Assembly: GCF_011808225.1 (NCBI RefSeq)
Contig: NZ_SOYS01000002.1
Coordinates: 62,001 to 126,000 of the forward strand
DNA length: 64,000 nucleotides
From: Cedecea colo
Lineage (GTDB): Bacteria > Pseudomonadota > Gammaproteobacteria > Enterobacterales > Enterobacteriaceae
Reading direction: 5' to 3'
This document shows, piece after piece, positions 46,219 through 56,923 of the stretch. The translations under genes and the position numbers were made by a program. Numbering within the stretch: position 1 is the first letter of the stretch; every line of letters starts with the position of its first letter. The notes beneath the pieces were generated by a model. The model ran no database searches. It was given only the letters and a program-made list of their open reading frames with translations, and was not told the DNA's origin.

Positions 46219-46759
46219 TTTTTTCATGCAGCCTTTTACAGAAGTGGTGTCAGGCTTTTTCCCGTTCAGTTATTCGCGGCCCGGTCACGGCCCAAAGGTG
46301 GGCCAGTGAGGCGGGTTGATTAAAAAAGATACTATGGTTTGCGTGGAATGTTGCCGCTGCGCAATATAGCGCCCGGCCCGGAGTCCTTCGAGCCAACATT
46401 TCTCACCATCCCGACTTTATTCATCCTGCTTCCGCCGGGCGGAGCGATTTCTATATTTTTCCCGGCTTTCGTTAACAAATCACGATCGGGCGCAGGCTAT
46501 TTCCCCTCGCCTTCCCTTTACGGCTGCTGTTATCCATCGCATAGCTAGCGTTGCTAAATGCTATTGCGCTGCGAGCAAGAGGCGTCAACCGGTTTTTTAT
46601 CGCATAGTTCTGCTGAGATGGTCCAGGGCAACGGGCGGTAATAGCTGACCACGGCTGCTGCTACCCATTGCTCGATATATTGAGAAAGGTTGGCATGGCG
46701 AGGCCATTCCTTTACGCTAACGTTTTAAGCATGCGTTCGAAGGCAAACCTGGAGTCATT
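46219..46759. other. Gene-free interval where E. coli has yobB
   Basis: A 541-base interval with no supportable gene. A strong hairpin without a T run lies at 46285-46309 (TCAC-GGCCCA/TGGGCC-GTGA). Two similar segments, CGGCTGCTGTTATCCATCGC near 46522 and CGGCTGCTGCTACCCATTGC near 46651, form an imperfect direct repeat. E. coli carries the carbon-nitrogen hydrolase gene yobB here. I see no trace of its coding sequence. Confidence 0.6.
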
Positions 46760-47419
46760 ATGCTGCGCGTTATAGATACGGAAACCTGCGGGCTGCAGGG
46801 AGGCGTGGTGGAAGTTGCGTCTGTCGATATTGAAGGCGGAAGAATCGTTAATCCGATGAGCGACCTGGTGCGTCCGGACCGTCCAATCAGCCATCAGGCT
46901 ATGGCTATTCATAAAATAACCGAAGATATGGTGGTCGATAAGCCCTGGATAGAAGAGGTTATTCCGCGCTACCACGGCAGCCCGTATTATGTCGCGCATA
47001 ACGCCAGCTTCGATAGCCGCATGCTGCCAGATATGCCCGGCGAGTGGATTTGCACCGTGAAACTGGCCCGCCGTTTATGGCCGGGCATCAAATACAGCAA
47101 CATGGGATTGTACAAGTCCCTGAAGCTTGACGTCGAAACGCCAGCAGGTTTGCACCACCACCGCGCCCTCTTCGACTGTTACATTACCGCAGCCTTGCTG
47201 ATTCGCATTATGGATGAATCAGGCTGGACGCCGGACCAGATGGTTACCATCACCGGACGCCCTGCGCTGGTTAGTACCATGATGTTTGGTAAATATCGCG
47301 GTAAAAAGATCGAAGAGATTGCGCAGGACGATCCGGGTTACCTGCGCTGGATGTTAAATAACATCAAGGAACTCACGCCGGATCTGCGCATGACCTTAAA
47401 GCATTATCTGGGGAGCTGA
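46760..47419 (+). CDS. exoX: Exodeoxyribonuclease X ExoX
   Basis: A 3'-to-5' DEDDh exonuclease of 219 residues (220 in E. coli), DnaQ superfamily, used in mismatch repair excision and UV repair. Exo I is VIDTETCGL, exo II is AHNASFDSRML and exo III is HHHRALFDCY with the catalytic His and Asp. The C-terminal FGKYRGKKIEEIAQDDPGYLRWM motif is also present. Confidence 0.96.
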   Translation: MLRVIDTETCGLQGGVVEVASVDIEGGRIVNPMSDLVRPDRPISHQAMAIHKITEDMVVDKPWIEEVIPRYHGSPYYVAHNASFDSRMLPDMPGEWICTVKLARRLWPGIKYSNMGLYKSLKLDVETPAGLHHHRALFDCYITAALLIRIMDESGWTPDQMVTITGRPALVSTMMFGKYRGKKIEEIAQDDPGYLRWMLNNIKELTPDLRMTLKHYLGS

Positions 47420-47427
47420 ATAACGCG

Positions 47428-49497
47428 CTATCCCTTCTGCCCTGGCAACGTCCCCTGCGCCAGGGCAATCAAAAAGGCATACTCCAGCGATACGCCTTCG
47501 TAAGATTTAAAGCGCCCCGATTTCCCGCCGTGCCCGGAATCCATGTCGGTACACAGCAACAGCAAATTGTTATCCCGTTTCTTATCACGCAGTTTCGCCA
47601 CCCATTTTGCAGGCTCCCAGTATTGCACCTGTGAATCGTGCAGACCCGTAGTGACCAGCATATGCGGATAGATTTGCTCCGCGACCCGATCGTAGGGACT
47701 GTATTGTTTCATATAGAAATAATACTCTTCGTTCTGCGGATTTCCCCACTCTTCAAACTCCCCGGTGGTAAGAGGAATGGATTCGTCGAGCATGGTTGTT
47801 ACCACATCAACAAAGGGCACCTGCGCCACGATCCCATGGAACAATTCTGGACGCATGTTAATTACCGCGCCCATTAGCATGCCGCCTGCGCTGCCTCCCA
47901 TGCCGTATAAAAGGTTGGCATCGCCGTAGCCTTGCTTCAGAAGCGCATCACAGACATCCAGATAGTCGTTGAAGGTGTTCATCTTTTTGAGATATTTGCC
48001 ATCTTCATACCACTGCTGGCCCAGCTCGCCTCCGCCGCGCACATGGGCGATGGCAAACACAAAGCCGCGGTCTAACAGGCTAAGACGGCTGCTGCTGAAG
48101 TCTGCATCCATGCTGCTGCCGTAGGAGCCATAGCCGTAAACCAGCAAGGGATTTTTCCCGCGCTGAAAATGTTTGCGATGGTAAACCAGCGAAACCGGCA
48201 CCTGCACGCCATCACGCGCGGTCACCCAAAGGTGCTCGCTGAGATAGTTACCGGCATCAAACCCGGGCACTTCCGTTTGCTTGATAACCCGGCGCTCACC
48301 GGTATTCATATCCAGCTCAAACAGCGTATCCGGCGTGGTCATAGACGAGTAGCCATAACGCAGCCGCGAAGATTCAGGCTCCGGATTATACCCAAGCCAA
48401 GTGACATAAGCCGGATCGTCGAATGCAATCCCCGTTACTTCGCGCGTTTTACGGTTGATTTGCCGCAGGCTGGTCAGGCCGCGCTGACGCTCTTCAACCA
48501 CCAGCCAGTCGGTAAACAGCGTAAAGCCTTCAAGCATGATGTGTTCACGCGGCGGGATAAGCTCTTCCCACTGTTTTTCATCGCGGACCTTGCTGCGGTA
48601 CAGACCGAAGTTTTTACCCTCGCGGTTAGAACGTATATAGAAATTGTGCTGATAATGATCGAGCGTGTATTCGTGGTCTTTGCGGCGCGGCGCAAAGCGC
48701 TGCGGCTCCGCATCCAGTAATTCAGCGTCCAGCAACAGTACCTCGCTGGTTGTCGCGCTGCCGAGGTGGATCAGAATAAAGTGCCGCGAGGTCGTTCCAT
48801 GCACGCTGACGTAAAACGTGTCGTCTTTCTCTTCATACACTAAATCGTCGTCGGTTGTGGGGTGACCTACGGTGTGGCGCCAGACCTGGTATGGCAGCAG
48901 CGTTTTAGGATGCTTGCGCACGTAGTAAAGCGTGGCGGAGTCGTTCGCCCAGACAAAGCTGGTTGAGACGTTGCTGAGTACCTCAGGATACCAGTTGCCG
49001 GTTTCAAGATTGCGGAAACGCAGGCCGTACTGACGGCGCGACAGGTAATCCTCTGCCAGCGCCATAATCGTGTTGTCCAGCGTTATCGCCATCCCGCCCA
49101 TAGTATAAAACTCGCTATGAGCCGCGCGTCGGTTCGCATCAAGCAAGGTATCCCACTCGTCCCACTCCGCAAGGACGGCCGACTGGCGTTGATAAATGGC
49201 GTATTCATTGCCCGTCTCATACACCTGCCTGTAACGATAGCCGTTTTGCGTATAAGGGGCAGAAACGTCGTGCTGAGGAATACGATCGACCATCTCTTTG
49301 AGCAGACGCTCCTGGAGCGCCTGCTGAGTTGCCATCACCTGCTGCCCGTAGTCGTTCTCTTCATGCAGATAATCGAGCACATCCGGGTTCTCGCGATCGT
49401 CGTCACGCAGCCAGTAATAGTTGTCGATTCTTGTGTCACCATGCTGTTGCAGGGTGTGGGGGATCTTTTGCGCTTTTGGTGGCATGTCATTATTCAT
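47428..49497 (-). CDS. ptrB: Oligopeptidase B PtrB
   Basis: Cytoplasmic serine peptidase of the prolyl oligopeptidase family (S9A) that cuts short peptides after Lys or Arg. The 689-residue protein has an N-terminal beta-propeller and a C-terminal alpha/beta-hydrolase domain. The nucleophile is in [12 protein letters not shown], the catalytic Asp region in [15 protein letters not shown], and the His in [12 protein letters not shown]. coli PtrB has 686 residues. It is convergent with exoX, eight bases apart. Confidence 0.96.
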   Translation of the reverse strand: MNNDMPPKAQKIPHTLQQHGDTRIDNYYWLRDDDRENPDVLDYLHEENDYGQQVMATQQALQERLLKEMVDRIPQHDVSAPYTQNGYRYRQVYETGNEYAIYQRQSAVLAEWDEWDTLLDANRRAAHSEFYTMGGMAITLDNTIMALAEDYLSRRQYGLRFRNLETGNWYPEVLSNVSTSFVWANDSATLYYVRKHPKTLLPYQVWRHTVGHPTTDDDLVYEEKDDTFYVSVHGTTSRHFILIHLGSATTSEVLLLDAELLDAEPQRFAPRRKDHEYTLDHYQHNFYIRSNREGKNFGLYRSKVRDEKQWEELIPPREHIMLEGFTLFTDWLVVEERQRGLTSLRQINRKTREVTGIAFDDPAYVTWLGYNPEPESSRLRYGYSSMTTPDTLFELDMNTGERRVIKQTEVPGFDAGNYLSEHLWVTARDGVQVPVSLVYHRKHFQRGKNPLLVYGYGSYGSSMDADFSSSRLSLLDRGFVFAIAHVRGGGELGQQWYEDGKYLKKMNTFNDYLDVCDALLKQGYGDANLLYGMGGSAGGMLMGAVINMRPELFHGIVAQVPFVDVVTTMLDESIPLTTGEFEEWGNPQNEEYYFYMKQYSPYDRVAEQIYPHMLVTTGLHDSQVQYWEPAKWVAKLRDKKRDNNLLLLCTDMDSGHGGKSGRFKSYEGVSLEYAFLIALAQGTLPGQKG

Positions 49498-49577
49498 TTT
49501 TAGTTAACACCCTGTAAGGGTGGCAAATTCAGACAGGCTTGCAAGCGAAACGTGGGTTTTTGAGGAAAATGCCGGGG

Positions 49578-50261
49578 TTAACCCGGCAGGCTTAGCTTCT
49601 GTTGTTTGAGGTCCTGCTCAATGCCTTCACGCACGTCCTGCGGGATTTTCAGCTCGTCGCCTAACGCGTTGAGATAGCTGCGTTCCATAAAATGATCGAC
49701 GTCGATTGCCGCACAGCTCAGAAAATAAATTTCGAGGGCTTCTTCCTCGTTTTTCACATCCTGCGCCAGGCGTTGCGGATCGAGCGGCATGTCGATAGCC
49801 TCCTGAATCAGCGTGCGCCCCGGCCCTTCGATATTCGCCTCCCTTAGCTGCTGTTCAATGACCTGACGCTCTTTATCATCAATGTGGCCGTCGCTTTTCG
49901 CAGCAAACACCAGCGCCATAATTAAGCGACGGGTACGCACATCCACCGGTGATTGCTGCTGCCCGAACTGAGGCTCATCCTGATGCGTCTGGCGAACACG
50001 GTCTTTATATTTGTTCCACAGCACGCTTCCCGCAACGGCTCCTCCGCCCACCAGCAGCGCGCTGGAGCCATATTTGGCTAGTAATTTTCGGGAGGATTTA
50101 TTCGCCAGCAGCAGGCCTGCAAGCCCGCCTAATGCGCCCGGCACCAGCAGGTTGCTCAATCCCTGCTCCTGACCGTTTACACCATTCCGGCGCTGTGTTT
50201 GTTGGTCGGAAAGGCCGGTCTGGCCCAGCATAGTTTGAATCTGTTGTAACCAGTTATTCAT
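49578..50261 (-). CDS. yebE: DUF533 inner-membrane protein YebE
   Basis: A 227-residue protein (219 in E. coli) with an N-terminal Gln-rich part and two hydrophobic stretches (about 36-53 and 66-83: [35 protein letters not shown]). A TerB-like C-terminal domain follows ([27 protein letters not shown]). In E. coli it is induced by Cpx envelope stress. Function is unknown. Confidence 0.93.
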   Translation of the reverse strand: MNNWLQQIQTMLGQTGLSDQQTQRRNGVNGQEQGLSNLLVPGALGGLAGLLLANKSSRKLLAKYGSSALLVGGGAVAGSVLWNKYKDRVRQTHQDEPQFGQQQSPVDVRTRRLIMALVFAAKSDGHIDDKERQVIEQQLREANIEGPGRTLIQEAIDMPLDPQRLAQDVKNEEEALEIYFLSCAAIDVDHFMERSYLNALGDELKIPQDVREGIEQDLKQQKLSLPG

Positions 50262-50353
50262 AAGAGTTGCCCTTAATTTATCGCTTAGCTGATTGAAGGT
50301 AAGCGAACGGGCGTCAAGAACTGTCTGACTACGCTAAAGCTGCGCAAAGGGGA

Positions 50354-50524
50354 ACGCCGGGCAACCCCGGCGAGAGGTTGATGACAAACAGCCGAAAAAC
50401 GTGGTTTTCGGCTGTTTGGGATAAACCAGAAGAGGTAATCCTTTGTTTTTATTAGTCCGGATTAATGTATTTAAGGGCAAGAGATTTTGTTAACGTTCTC
50501 ACGCCGGGCAACCCCGGCGAGAGG
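50354..50524. repeat. Structured dispersed repeat, family 2, between duplicated hairpins
   Basis: An exact 24-base direct repeat containing a CGCCGGG/CCCGGCG hairpin occurs at 50354-50377 and 50501-50524. Between them lies a 123-base element. It starts with a perfect 14-bp stem (50385-50398 with 50405-50418; CAAACAGCCGAAAA arm, ACGTGG loop) and continues GGGATAAACCAGAAGAG. The right-hand hairpin ends one base after the yebF stop region and probably terminates yebF. The core is shared with the 16.2 kb array. Confidence 0.88.
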
Positions 50525-50525
50525 A

Positions 50526-50870
50526 TCAGGACTGATAATCTGCGGTTCCGGCGGTGCAATCGACCACAACGGTGTAATGGATATCCGTATTCATGCCGCG
50601 CACCGTGAGCGGCACCTTCCATTGGCCATTTTTCCCCGCGATCTCTTTGCTGTTCACCCAGATAACGGGATCGGCCTGGCCGAGTTTTTCCCGATCTTTG
50701 GGCCAGCTTACGATACGGTTTTGTTGATAATCGTTTTTTACGCTATCGCCAACCGCATCTGCGTCCAGGTTCTGGCAGTGCGGAAACTTAACTTTGTGAG
50801 ATTCCGCTGCGGAAACGGTAAAACTGGTGAAAAAACAGGCCATACAAAGCGCAACGCCGATCTTGTTCAT
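50526..50870 (-). CDS. yebF: Exported protein YebF
   Basis: A 114-residue protein with a signal peptide (MNKIGVALCMACFFTSFTVS-AAES). The mature part carries two cysteines (FPHCQNLDADAVGDSV and VDCTAGTADYQS) that in E. coli form a disulfide. E. coli YebF (118 aa) is released to the medium through porins. Function is unknown. The conserved NRIVSWPKDREKLGQADPVIWV region is intact. Confidence 0.93.
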   Translation of the reverse strand: MNKIGVALCMACFFTSFTVSAAESHKVKFPHCQNLDADAVGDSVKNDYQQNRIVSWPKDREKLGQADPVIWVNSKEIAGKNGQWKVPLTVRGMNTDIHYTVVVDCTAGTADYQS

Positions 50871-50942
50871 AATGTTCTCCTGACGACAGGTTGTCAGGAA
50901 AAGCCTGGTACAAAACCGTTATTGCGCAAGCGCTAAACCGGC

Positions 50943-51266
50943 CTATGCGGCCTTAGTGCGTTTACGTCCGGGATGAGCGGCAACGTTATCTTCATCCGGG
51001 GTTTCCTGTACGCTGGCTGTTGCAGCCACGTCCGGCAATTTACTGCTTCTTAACACCGTAGAGAGCGCGTCTTTGTTTTCTGCCAGCCACATTGCCAGCG
51101 CGTCGCTCTGCCCTTCTTCGAAGGCGACAGGGCTTTGTTGCAGCCAGTCACCTAATACTTCCGCCAGGTCGAGCATTTTGTCATAAGCGTCGGCCTCTTT
51201 TTTACTGGCAAAAGACATTTTTTCCTGCCCCTCTCGCACAACAACGTATTTAATTTCAACCGCCAT
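50943..51266 (-). CDS. yebG: SOS-induced DNA damage protein YebG
   Basis: A 107-residue protein (96 in E. coli) of the LexA regulon with unproven role. The N-terminal MAVEIKYVVVREGQEKMSFASKKEADAYDKMLD block is strongly conserved. The C-terminal part is longer than in E. coli and ends with a basic HPGRKRTKAA segment. The ATG at 51266 is the homologous start. A frame open to 51380 overlaps the promoter. A LexA box lies 19 bases upstream. Confidence 0.95.
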   Translation of the reverse strand: MAVEIKYVVVREGQEKMSFASKKEADAYDKMLDLAEVLGDWLQQSPVAFEEGQSDALAMWLAENKDALSTVLRSSKLPDVAATASVQETPDEDNVAAHPGRKRTKAA

Positions 51267-51282
51267 GTTTGCAGCTCCGGTT

Positions 51283-51302
51283 AACTGTGTATTTATACAG
51301 TA
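51283..51302. promoter_or_regulatory. LexA box of yebG
   Basis: AACTGTGTATTTATACAGTA contains CTG-N10-CAG with an AT-rich centre, a near-consensus SOS box, right upstream of yebG. Confidence 0.85.
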
Positions 51303-51345
51303 TAGTTGTATTACACCTGCTGCGCAAGCGGGAAAGCCGCTGCCT

Positions 51346-51361
51346 ACGCAAACGTTTTCGT
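51346..51361. promoter_or_regulatory. PurR operator of purT
   Basis: ACGCAAACGTTTTCGT differs at one base from the PurR consensus ACGCAAACGTTTGCGT and lies 44 bases before the purT ATG, where it would overlap the promoter. Confidence 0.88.
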
Positions 51362-51404
51362 ATATACTGCGGACGTTCATTTTATCACATCGGGTAAGCG
51401 GATT

Positions 51405-52583
51405 ATGTCAATGTTGGGAACGGCCCTGCGTCCAGCGGCCACGCGCGTTATGCTGTTAGGTTCAGGCGAATTAGGGAAAGAAGTGGCCATTGAATGCCAG
51501 CGTTTGGGGCTGGAAGTCATTGCCGTCGACAGGTACGCGGATGCCCCTGCCATGCACGTGGCGCACCGCAGTCATGTCATCGATATGCTCGACGCGGCGG
51601 CACTGAGAGCGCTGGTCCTTCAGGAAAGCCCGGATTTTATCGTTCCCGAAATTGAAGCCATTGCCACCGACATGCTGATAGAGCTGGAGCGGCAAGGCCA
51701 GCATGTGGTGCCCTGCGCGCGTGCCGCCCAACTCACCATGAACCGGGAAGGCATTCGCCGTCTTGCCGCAGAAGCGTTATCTCTCCCCACCTCCAGCTAC
51801 CGGTTCGCCGATACTGAAGATGATTTCCGCAGGGCCGCCGAAGAAATTGGCCTGCCCTGTATCGTGAAGCCCGTTATGAGTTCCTCCGGCAAAGGCCAGA
51901 GCTTCGTTCGCACCCGCGAACAGCTGGCGAAAGCCTGGGAATATGCGCAACAAGGCGGACGCGCGGGCAAAGGCAAAGTTATCGTCGAAGGCGTGGTGAA
52001 TTTTGATTTTGAGATAACCCTGCTGACCATCAGCGCCGTGGACGGCGTGCATTTTTGTGCGCCAATCGGCCATCGTCAGGAAGACGGCGACTACCGCGAA
52101 TCCTGGCAGCCGCAGCAAATGAGCGAGAAAGCGCTCGCCCGCGCGCAGGAAGTCGCTGGGAAAATCGTGGTGGCCCTGGGAGGTTACGGCCTGTTTGGCG
52201 TTGAGCTGTTTATCTGCGGGGATGAAGTCATTTTCAGCGAAGTTTCCCCTCGTCCGCACGACACCGGCATGGTCACGCTTATTTCGCAGGATCTGTCCGA
52301 GTTTGCCCTGCACGTGCGCGCCTTCCTCGGCCTGCCGGTTGGCGGTATTCGTCAGTACGGCCCGGCGGCATCCGCGGTAATTTTGCCGGAGCTCATCAGC
52401 GATAACGTCAAATTTGGCAATGTGTCGGCTGCAACAGGCGCGGGTTTGCAGCTGCGCTTATTTGGGAAACCGGAGATTAACGGTAAGCGTAGAATGGGCG
52501 TGGCGCTGGCAACGGGAAGTGATATCAAAGATGCTGTCAATCGCGCTGTGCTGGCAGCGGCAGCGGTAAAAGCCGCAGGATAA
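51405..52583 (+). CDS. purT: Formate-dependent phosphoribosylglycinamide formyltransferase PurT
   Basis: ATP-grasp enzyme that formylates GAR with formate and ATP, the folate-independent third step of purine synthesis. The 392 residues equal E. coli PurT. It has the N-terminal [21 protein letters not shown] nucleotide-fold motif, the [13 protein letters not shown] loop and the [18 protein letters not shown] active-site signature. The ATG at 51405 matches the family start. A frame open from 51306 overlaps the PurR operator. It is divergent from yebG. Confidence 0.97.
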   Translation: MSMLGTALRPAATRVMLLGSGELGKEVAIECQRLGLEVIAVDRYADAPAMHVAHRSHVIDMLDAAALRALVLQESPDFIVPEIEAIATDMLIELERQGQHVVPCARAAQLTMNREGIRRLAAEALSLPTSSYRFADTEDDFRRAAEEIGLPCIVKPVMSSSGKGQSFVRTREQLAKAWEYAQQGGRAGKGKVIVEGVVNFDFEITLLTISAVDGVHFCAPIGHRQEDGDYRESWQPQQMSEKALARAQEVAGKIVVALGGYGLFGVELFICGDEVIFSEVSPRPHDTGMVTLISQDLSEFALHVRAFLGLPVGGIRQYGPAASAVILPELISDNVKFGNVSAATGAGLQLRLFGKPEINGKRRMGVALATGSDIKDAVNRAVLAAAAVKAAG

Positions 52584-52590
52584 CGGTAAA

Positions 52591-52615
52591 CCCTCTCCGC
52601 AGCGGAGAGGGATTT
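52591..52615. terminator. Terminator hairpin between purT and eda
   Basis: A perfect 10-bp stem (CCCTCTCCGC/GCGGAGAGGG) with a one-base centre lies between convergent purT and eda. T runs are short, so it may need help from Rho or act mainly in RNA stability. Confidence 0.65.
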
Positions 52616-52634
52616 ATACCTCAGCAGATCTGAA

Positions 52635-53276
52635 TTACGCTTTCGCGCCTTCAACCGCTTCGCGAGCAAGTTTTGTGATGCGGTCATAATCACCCGCTTC
52701 CAGCGCATCCGCCGGTACCAGCCAGGAGCCACCGATACACAGCACGCTCTTCAGCGCCAGGTAATCACGGTAGTTAGCCGGAGAGATGCCGCCGGTCGGG
52801 CAGAAGCGCACGTTGGCAAACGGGCCTGCAATCGCCTGCAGCGCTTTGGTGCCGCCGTTAGCTTCAGCCGGGAAGAATTTGAATTCTTTTAAACCATAAT
52901 CCATGCCCAGCATCAGTTCAGAAACGGTGCTGATACCCGGGATTAAGGGAATGCTGCCTTCGGTTGCGGCTTTCAACAGGGGTTCGGTCAGGCCAGGGCT
53001 GATAGCAAACTGCGCGCCGGCTTCGGTCACTTCTGCCAGTTGCTGAGGGTTCAGCACGGTGCCTGCGCCAATAATCGCTTCCGGCACTTCTTTGGCGATA
53101 GCGCGGATGGCGTCCATGGCGCACGCGGTACGCAGGGTCACTTCCAGCACTCGCACGCCGCCCGCAACCAGCGCTTTCGCCATCGGCACAGCGTGTTCCA
53201 GCTTGTTCACTACGATAACAGGAACGACCGGACCCGTTGTCAGGATCTGTTCCGCGGTTGTTTTCCAGTTTTTCAT
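52635..53276 (-). CDS. eda: KHG/KDPG aldolase Eda
   Basis: Class I aldolase that splits 2-keto-3-deoxy-6-phosphogluconate to pyruvate and glyceraldehyde-3-phosphate, the last step of the Entner-Doudoroff path. It also acts on 2-keto-4-hydroxyglutarate. The 213 residues equal E. coli Eda. The catalytic Glu is in RVLEVTLRT and the Schiff-base Lys in [10 protein letters not shown]. The ATG at 53276 fits the family. A frame open to 53327 does not. edd lies 62 bases upstream. Confidence 0.97.
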   Translation of the reverse strand: MKNWKTTAEQILTTGPVVPVIVVNKLEHAVPMAKALVAGGVRVLEVTLRTACAMDAIRAIAKEVPEAIIGAGTVLNPQQLAEVTEAGAQFAISPGLTEPLLKAATEGSIPLIPGISTVSELMLGMDYGLKEFKFFPAEANGGTKALQAIAGPFANVRFCPTGGISPANYRDYLALKSVLCIGGSWLVPADALEAGDYDRITKLAREAVEGAKA

Positions 53277-53338
53277 CTGAGAGCCTCTTAAGCCAGCTTT
53301 ATAATTTGTTACCGCCGCGGCGTTCACCGCAGTGGCGC

Positions 53339-55150
53339 TTAAAATTTAATGCAGGTCGCGCCCTGTTCCGCGCCTGATAACTGCTCACGCAACGCGCCAA
53401 AAAGTTCACGGCCTGTCCCGACGCGCCCGGCGCTCAGGTCAGGATGGAAGGCGGTGCGTTTCTCAAGCTCGGCTTCATCGACCAGTAACGTAAGTTCACC
53501 CGTCTGTCCGTTGACGCGAATCATATCGCCATCCTGAACTTTTGCCAGCAGCCCACCGTCGTAAGCTTCCGGCGTGACGTGGATGGCAGAAGGCACTTTA
53601 CCGGATGCGCCTGACAGGCGTCCATCGGTGACCAGCGCGATTTTGAAACGGCGGTCCAATAATACCCCAAGTGGCGGCATAAGTTTATGTAATTCTGGCA
53701 TGCCGTTCGCTTTCGGTCCCTGATGGCGTACGACAACGACGCAATCCCGATCGAGCAGACCGGCTTCGAACGCCGGTAGAACGTCGTGCTGGCTTTCAAA
53801 AATCACCGCTGGCGCTTCAATAACCTGGTTCTCAACCGGCACGGCAGACGTTTTCATTACCGCCCGGCCCAGGTTGCCGCTCAGCACTTTGGTCCCGCCG
53901 TGTTTTGAGAAAGGTTTGTCGAAGCTGGCAATAACGTCGCTATCCAGCGCCGTTTCGGCGCCTTCACGCCATGCAAGCTGGCCATTATCCAGCCACGGCT
54001 CCATGGTGTAATGATGCAAACCGAAACCGGCAACGGTGTCCACGTCTTCGTGCAGCAAACCGCCTTTAAGCAGCTCGCGCATCAGCACGGGAACGCCGCC
54101 CGCAGCCTGGAAGTGGTTAATGTCTGCCGGACCGTTTGGATAAAGGCGAGCAAGCAGTGGCACCACAGCAGAAAGGTCGGAGAAGTCATCCCAGTTAATG
54201 ATAATGCCGGCCGCACGCGCCATCGCCACCAGATGCATGGTGTGGTTGGTGGAACCGCCCGTCGCCAGCAGAGCAACGATGCCGTTCACTACCACTTTCT
54301 CATCAACCATCTTGCCCAGCGGCATCCACTCGTTACCGTTGCCGGTCAGACGAGTAACCTGTCGTGCCGCGGCGGCCGTCAATTCATGACGCAGCGGCGC
54401 ATCCGGTTGAATGAAAGAAGAGCCCGGCAGCTGCATGCCCATAAATTCCACCACCATCTGATTGGTGTTGGCAGTGCCGTAGAAAGTGCAGGTGCCCGGC
54501 GCATGGTAAGACGCGGCTTCCGCTTCCAGCAGCGCGTTGCGATCCACTTTGCCTTCTGCGTAAAGCTGGCGGATGCGCACTTTTTCTTTGTTGGCCAGAC
54601 CGCTGGCCATGGGGCCTGACGGGACAAAGACCGCGGGCAGATGACCAAAAGACAGGGCGGCCATAGCCAGGCCCGGGACAATCTTGTCGCATACGCCGAG
54701 GTACAGCGCGCCGTCGAACATATTATGAGAAAGGCCAACTGCGGCAGACATGGCGATAACTTCACGGCTCAGCAGGGAGAGCTCCATCCCGTCCTGGCCC
54801 TGGGTCACGCCATCGCACATTGCCGGTACGCCACCTGCGACCTGCCCTACTGCACCCACAGAATGCAGCGCCTTGCGGATTTGATCGGGATAGTTCTCGT
54901 ACGGCTGATGCGCAGAGAGCATATCGTTATAGGAGGTGATCATCGCGATATTGTTACGCAGCATGCTTTTCAGCGCGGCCTTATCTTCCGGCTGGCAGGC
55001 GGCAAAACCGTGAGCCAGGTTTCCGCACGCCAGCCCGGAGCGATGCACGGTGTTGCTCTTCGCTTGAGTGATGCGTGCCAGGTAGGCTGCACGGGTGTTT
55101 TTCGAGCGCTCAACGATGCGCTGTGTTACGCGTAACAAATTTTGATTCAT
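53339..55150 (-). CDS. edd: Phosphogluconate dehydratase Edd
   Basis: Dehydrates 6-phosphogluconate to KDPG, the first committed step of the Entner-Doudoroff path. The 603-residue protein is a 4Fe-4S IlvD/Edd family member with conserved cysteines in [10 protein letters not shown] and GVCDKIVPG, and [13 protein letters not shown]. It forms an operon with eda and follows zwf. A GntR-type operator and a partial HexR site lie upstream. Confidence 0.97.
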   Translation of the reverse strand: MNQNLLRVTQRIVERSKNTRAAYLARITQAKSNTVHRSGLACGNLAHGFAACQPEDKAALKSMLRNNIAMITSYNDMLSAHQPYENYPDQIRKALHSVGAVGQVAGGVPAMCDGVTQGQDGMELSLLSREVIAMSAAVGLSHNMFDGALYLGVCDKIVPGLAMAALSFGHLPAVFVPSGPMASGLANKEKVRIRQLYAEGKVDRNALLEAEAASYHAPGTCTFYGTANTNQMVVEFMGMQLPGSSFIQPDAPLRHELTAAAARQVTRLTGNGNEWMPLGKMVDEKVVVNGIVALLATGGSTNHTMHLVAMARAAGIIINWDDFSDLSAVVPLLARLYPNGPADINHFQAAGGVPVLMRELLKGGLLHEDVDTVAGFGLHHYTMEPWLDNGQLAWREGAETALDSDVIASFDKPFSKHGGTKVLSGNLGRAVMKTSAVPVENQVIEAPAVIFESQHDVLPAFEAGLLDRDCVVVVRHQGPKANGMPELHKLMPPLGVLLDRRFKIALVTDGRLSGASGKVPSAIHVTPEAYDGGLLAKVQDGDMIRVNGQTGELTLLVDEAELEKRTAFHPDLSAGRVGTGRELFGALREQLSGAEQGATCIKF

Positions 55151-55272
55151 AAAGGGACCTCATAAAGTGGCTGCCGTCGCAGTGCACAGGAGAAAGAAAT
55201 CAGCGGTTTTTTATTGCTGAAACAGCCGTTCTCCATGGCATCAGGGCAAAATCGCTTCGGCTAGTGTAAATA

Positions 55273-55308
55273 AAAAAACCCCGCTGGTGAATCCAGTCAG
55301 GGTTTTTA
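55273..55308 (-). terminator. Rho-independent terminator of zwf
   Basis: On the minus strand AAAAACCCTGACTGG-ATTC-ACCAGCGGGGTTTTTT makes a stem with a T run, about 85 bases after the zwf stop and before edd. Confidence 0.8.
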
Positions 55309-55358
55309 ATTACAAAAACTTCCACCATATCTGGGGGAGATCATGTTACCGGTAAAGT
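55304..55358 (-). promoter_or_regulatory. GntR-type operator and partial HexR site upstream of edd
   Basis: ATGTTACCGGTAAAGT (55343-55358) is close to the GntR operator (ATGTTACCCGTATCAT type), which represses edd in the absence of gluconate. TTTTTAATTACA (55304-55315) matches one half and the centre of the HexR box TGTAATTTAATTACA. Both lie in the zwf-edd gap, where E. coli edd control is known to reside. Confidence 0.55.
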
Positions 55359-55391
55359 CAGATCACCCGCTGGCCGATTTTCGCGCCTTGT

Positions 55392-56867
55392 TTACTCAAA
55401 CTCATTCCATGAGCGGCCATCGCGGGTGATCATCGCAACGGAAGAGACCGGTCCCCAGGTTCCCGCCTGGTATGGTTTTGGCGCATCGTTATCCGCAGCC
55501 CAGGCTTCGGTGATTGAGTCAACCCATTTCCAGGCTTCTTCCACTTCATCACGACGCACGAACAGCGCCTGAATCCCACGCATGGTTTCAAGCAGCAGGC
55601 GCTCGTAGGCGTCCGCCAGGTGGGATTCATTGAAGGTTTCCGAGTAGCTCAAATCCAGCTTGGTCGTTTGCAGGTTGTGTTTATGATCCAGCCCCGGCAC
55701 CTTATTCAGCACCTGGATATCCACGCCTTCATCCGGCTGCAGGCGGATGGTCAGTTTGTTCTGCGGCAGGTCCTGCCAGGAATCTTTAAACAGATTCAGC
55801 GCCGGGCTCTTAAAGTAAACCACGACTTCCGAACATTTGGTCGGCAAACGTTTACCGGTGCGCAGATAGAAAGGTACGCCCGCCCAACGCCAGTTATCGA
55901 TATCAACACGGATAGCCACAAAGGTTTCGGTGCTGCTCGACTTGTTCGCGCCCTCTTCTTCCAGGTAGCCCGGCACTTTTTTGCCCTGCGCAAAACCGGC
56001 GGTGTACTGGCCACGCACGGTTTTCTCACGCACGTTGCTGCGATCGATACGGCGCAGAGATTGCAGAACTTTTACCTTCTCGTCGCGAATGTGGTCTGCG
56101 GTAAGATCGGATGGTGGCGACATGGCAATCATGCAAAGGATTTGCAGCAGGTGGTTCTGAATCATGTCGCGCATCTGGCCGGCCTGGTCGAAGTAACCCC
56201 AGCGACCTTCAATGCCCACTTCTTCCGCCACGGTAATTTCCACATGGTCGATGGTTTTGTTATCCCAGTTATTAGCAAACAGGGAGTTAGCAAAACGCAG
56301 CGCCAGCAGGTTGAGCACCGTCTCTTTACCTAAATAATGGTCGATGCGATAAACCTGGCACTCTTCAAAATACTCGCCAACCTGATCGTTGATCTCCTGA
56401 GACGTCGCCAGCGAGGTGCCCAGAGGCTTTTCCATTACCACGCGCGCAGGCTTGGCGTTCAGTTTCGCTTTACCCAAGCCTTTGCAGATGGCGCCGAAGG
56501 TGCTTGGCGGCATCGCAAAATAGTTGATGGTGACGCGCTTTTGCTGATCGAGCTTTTTACCAAGCTGGTTAAACGCTGAAGTGTCGTTCACATCCAGATT
56601 GCAGAAATCAAGACGGCTGCTCAGTTTGTCCCACAGGCTTTCGTCAATTTTCTCTTTCATGAAGGTTTCGAGCGCTTCGCGTACCACTTTGGTGTACGCC
56701 TCTTTGCTCCAGTCAGCGCGGCCAACGCCCAGAATACGGGTCTCTGGATGGATCTGACCCGCTTTTTCCAGTTGATACAGGGATGGCAGCAGTTTCCGAC
56801 GCGCAAGGTCGCCTTTTGCGCCGAAAATCACCAGGTCACATGCCTGAGCCGTCTGTGTTACCGCCAT
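55392..56867 (-). CDS. zwf: Glucose-6-phosphate 1-dehydrogenase Zwf
   Basis: Oxidises glucose-6-phosphate to 6-phosphogluconolactone with NADP+, feeding both the pentose phosphate and Entner-Doudoroff paths. The 491 residues equal E. coli Zwf. The N-terminal nucleotide motif is [17 protein letters not shown] and the active-site signature [13 protein letters not shown] perfect HexR box lies upstream. It is also a SoxRS/MarA target in E. coli, which I could not confirm by motif. Confidence 0.97.
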   Translation of the reverse strand: MAVTQTAQACDLVIFGAKGDLARRKLLPSLYQLEKAGQIHPETRILGVGRADWSKEAYTKVVREALETFMKEKIDESLWDKLSSRLDFCNLDVNDTSAFNQLGKKLDQQKRVTINYFAMPPSTFGAICKGLGKAKLNAKPARVVMEKPLGTSLATSQEINDQVGEYFEECQVYRIDHYLGKETVLNLLALRFANSLFANNWDNKTIDHVEITVAEEVGIEGRWGYFDQAGQMRDMIQNHLLQILCMIAMSPPSDLTADHIRDEKVKVLQSLRRIDRSNVREKTVRGQYTAGFAQGKKVPGYLEEEGANKSSSTETFVAIRVDIDNWRWAGVPFYLRTGKRLPTKCSEVVVYFKSPALNLFKDSWQDLPQNKLTIRLQPDEGVDIQVLNKVPGLDHKHNLQTTKLDLSYSETFNESHLADAYERLLLETMRGIQALFVRRDEVEEAWKWVDSITEAWAADNDAPKPYQAGTWGPVSSVAMITRDGRSWNEFE

Positions 56868-56908
56868 GTCGTTCTCCTCGTTTCGGGTATCTTGTACCAG
56901 GTCGCTCG

Positions 56909-56923
56909 TGTAATTTAATTACA
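56909..56923. promoter_or_regulatory. HexR box between zwf and hexR
   Basis: TGTAATTTAATTACA is a perfect palindrome apart from the central base and equals the HexR consensus. It lies 42 bases upstream of zwf. A weaker match, TGAAATTTAATAACT, is at 57028-57042, nearer hexR. The rest of 56868-57221 holds only leader sequence. Confidence 0.88.

Noticed and set aside
46339..46548. A 69-codon frame between holE and exoX as a remnant of yobB
   Set aside because: The translation has no similarity to the YobB carbon-nitrogen hydrolase and looks non-coding.
55620..56333. Long frame antisense to zwf (237 codons)
   Set aside because: Fully inside conserved zwf, with no recognisable domain; typical shadow frame of a highly biased gene.
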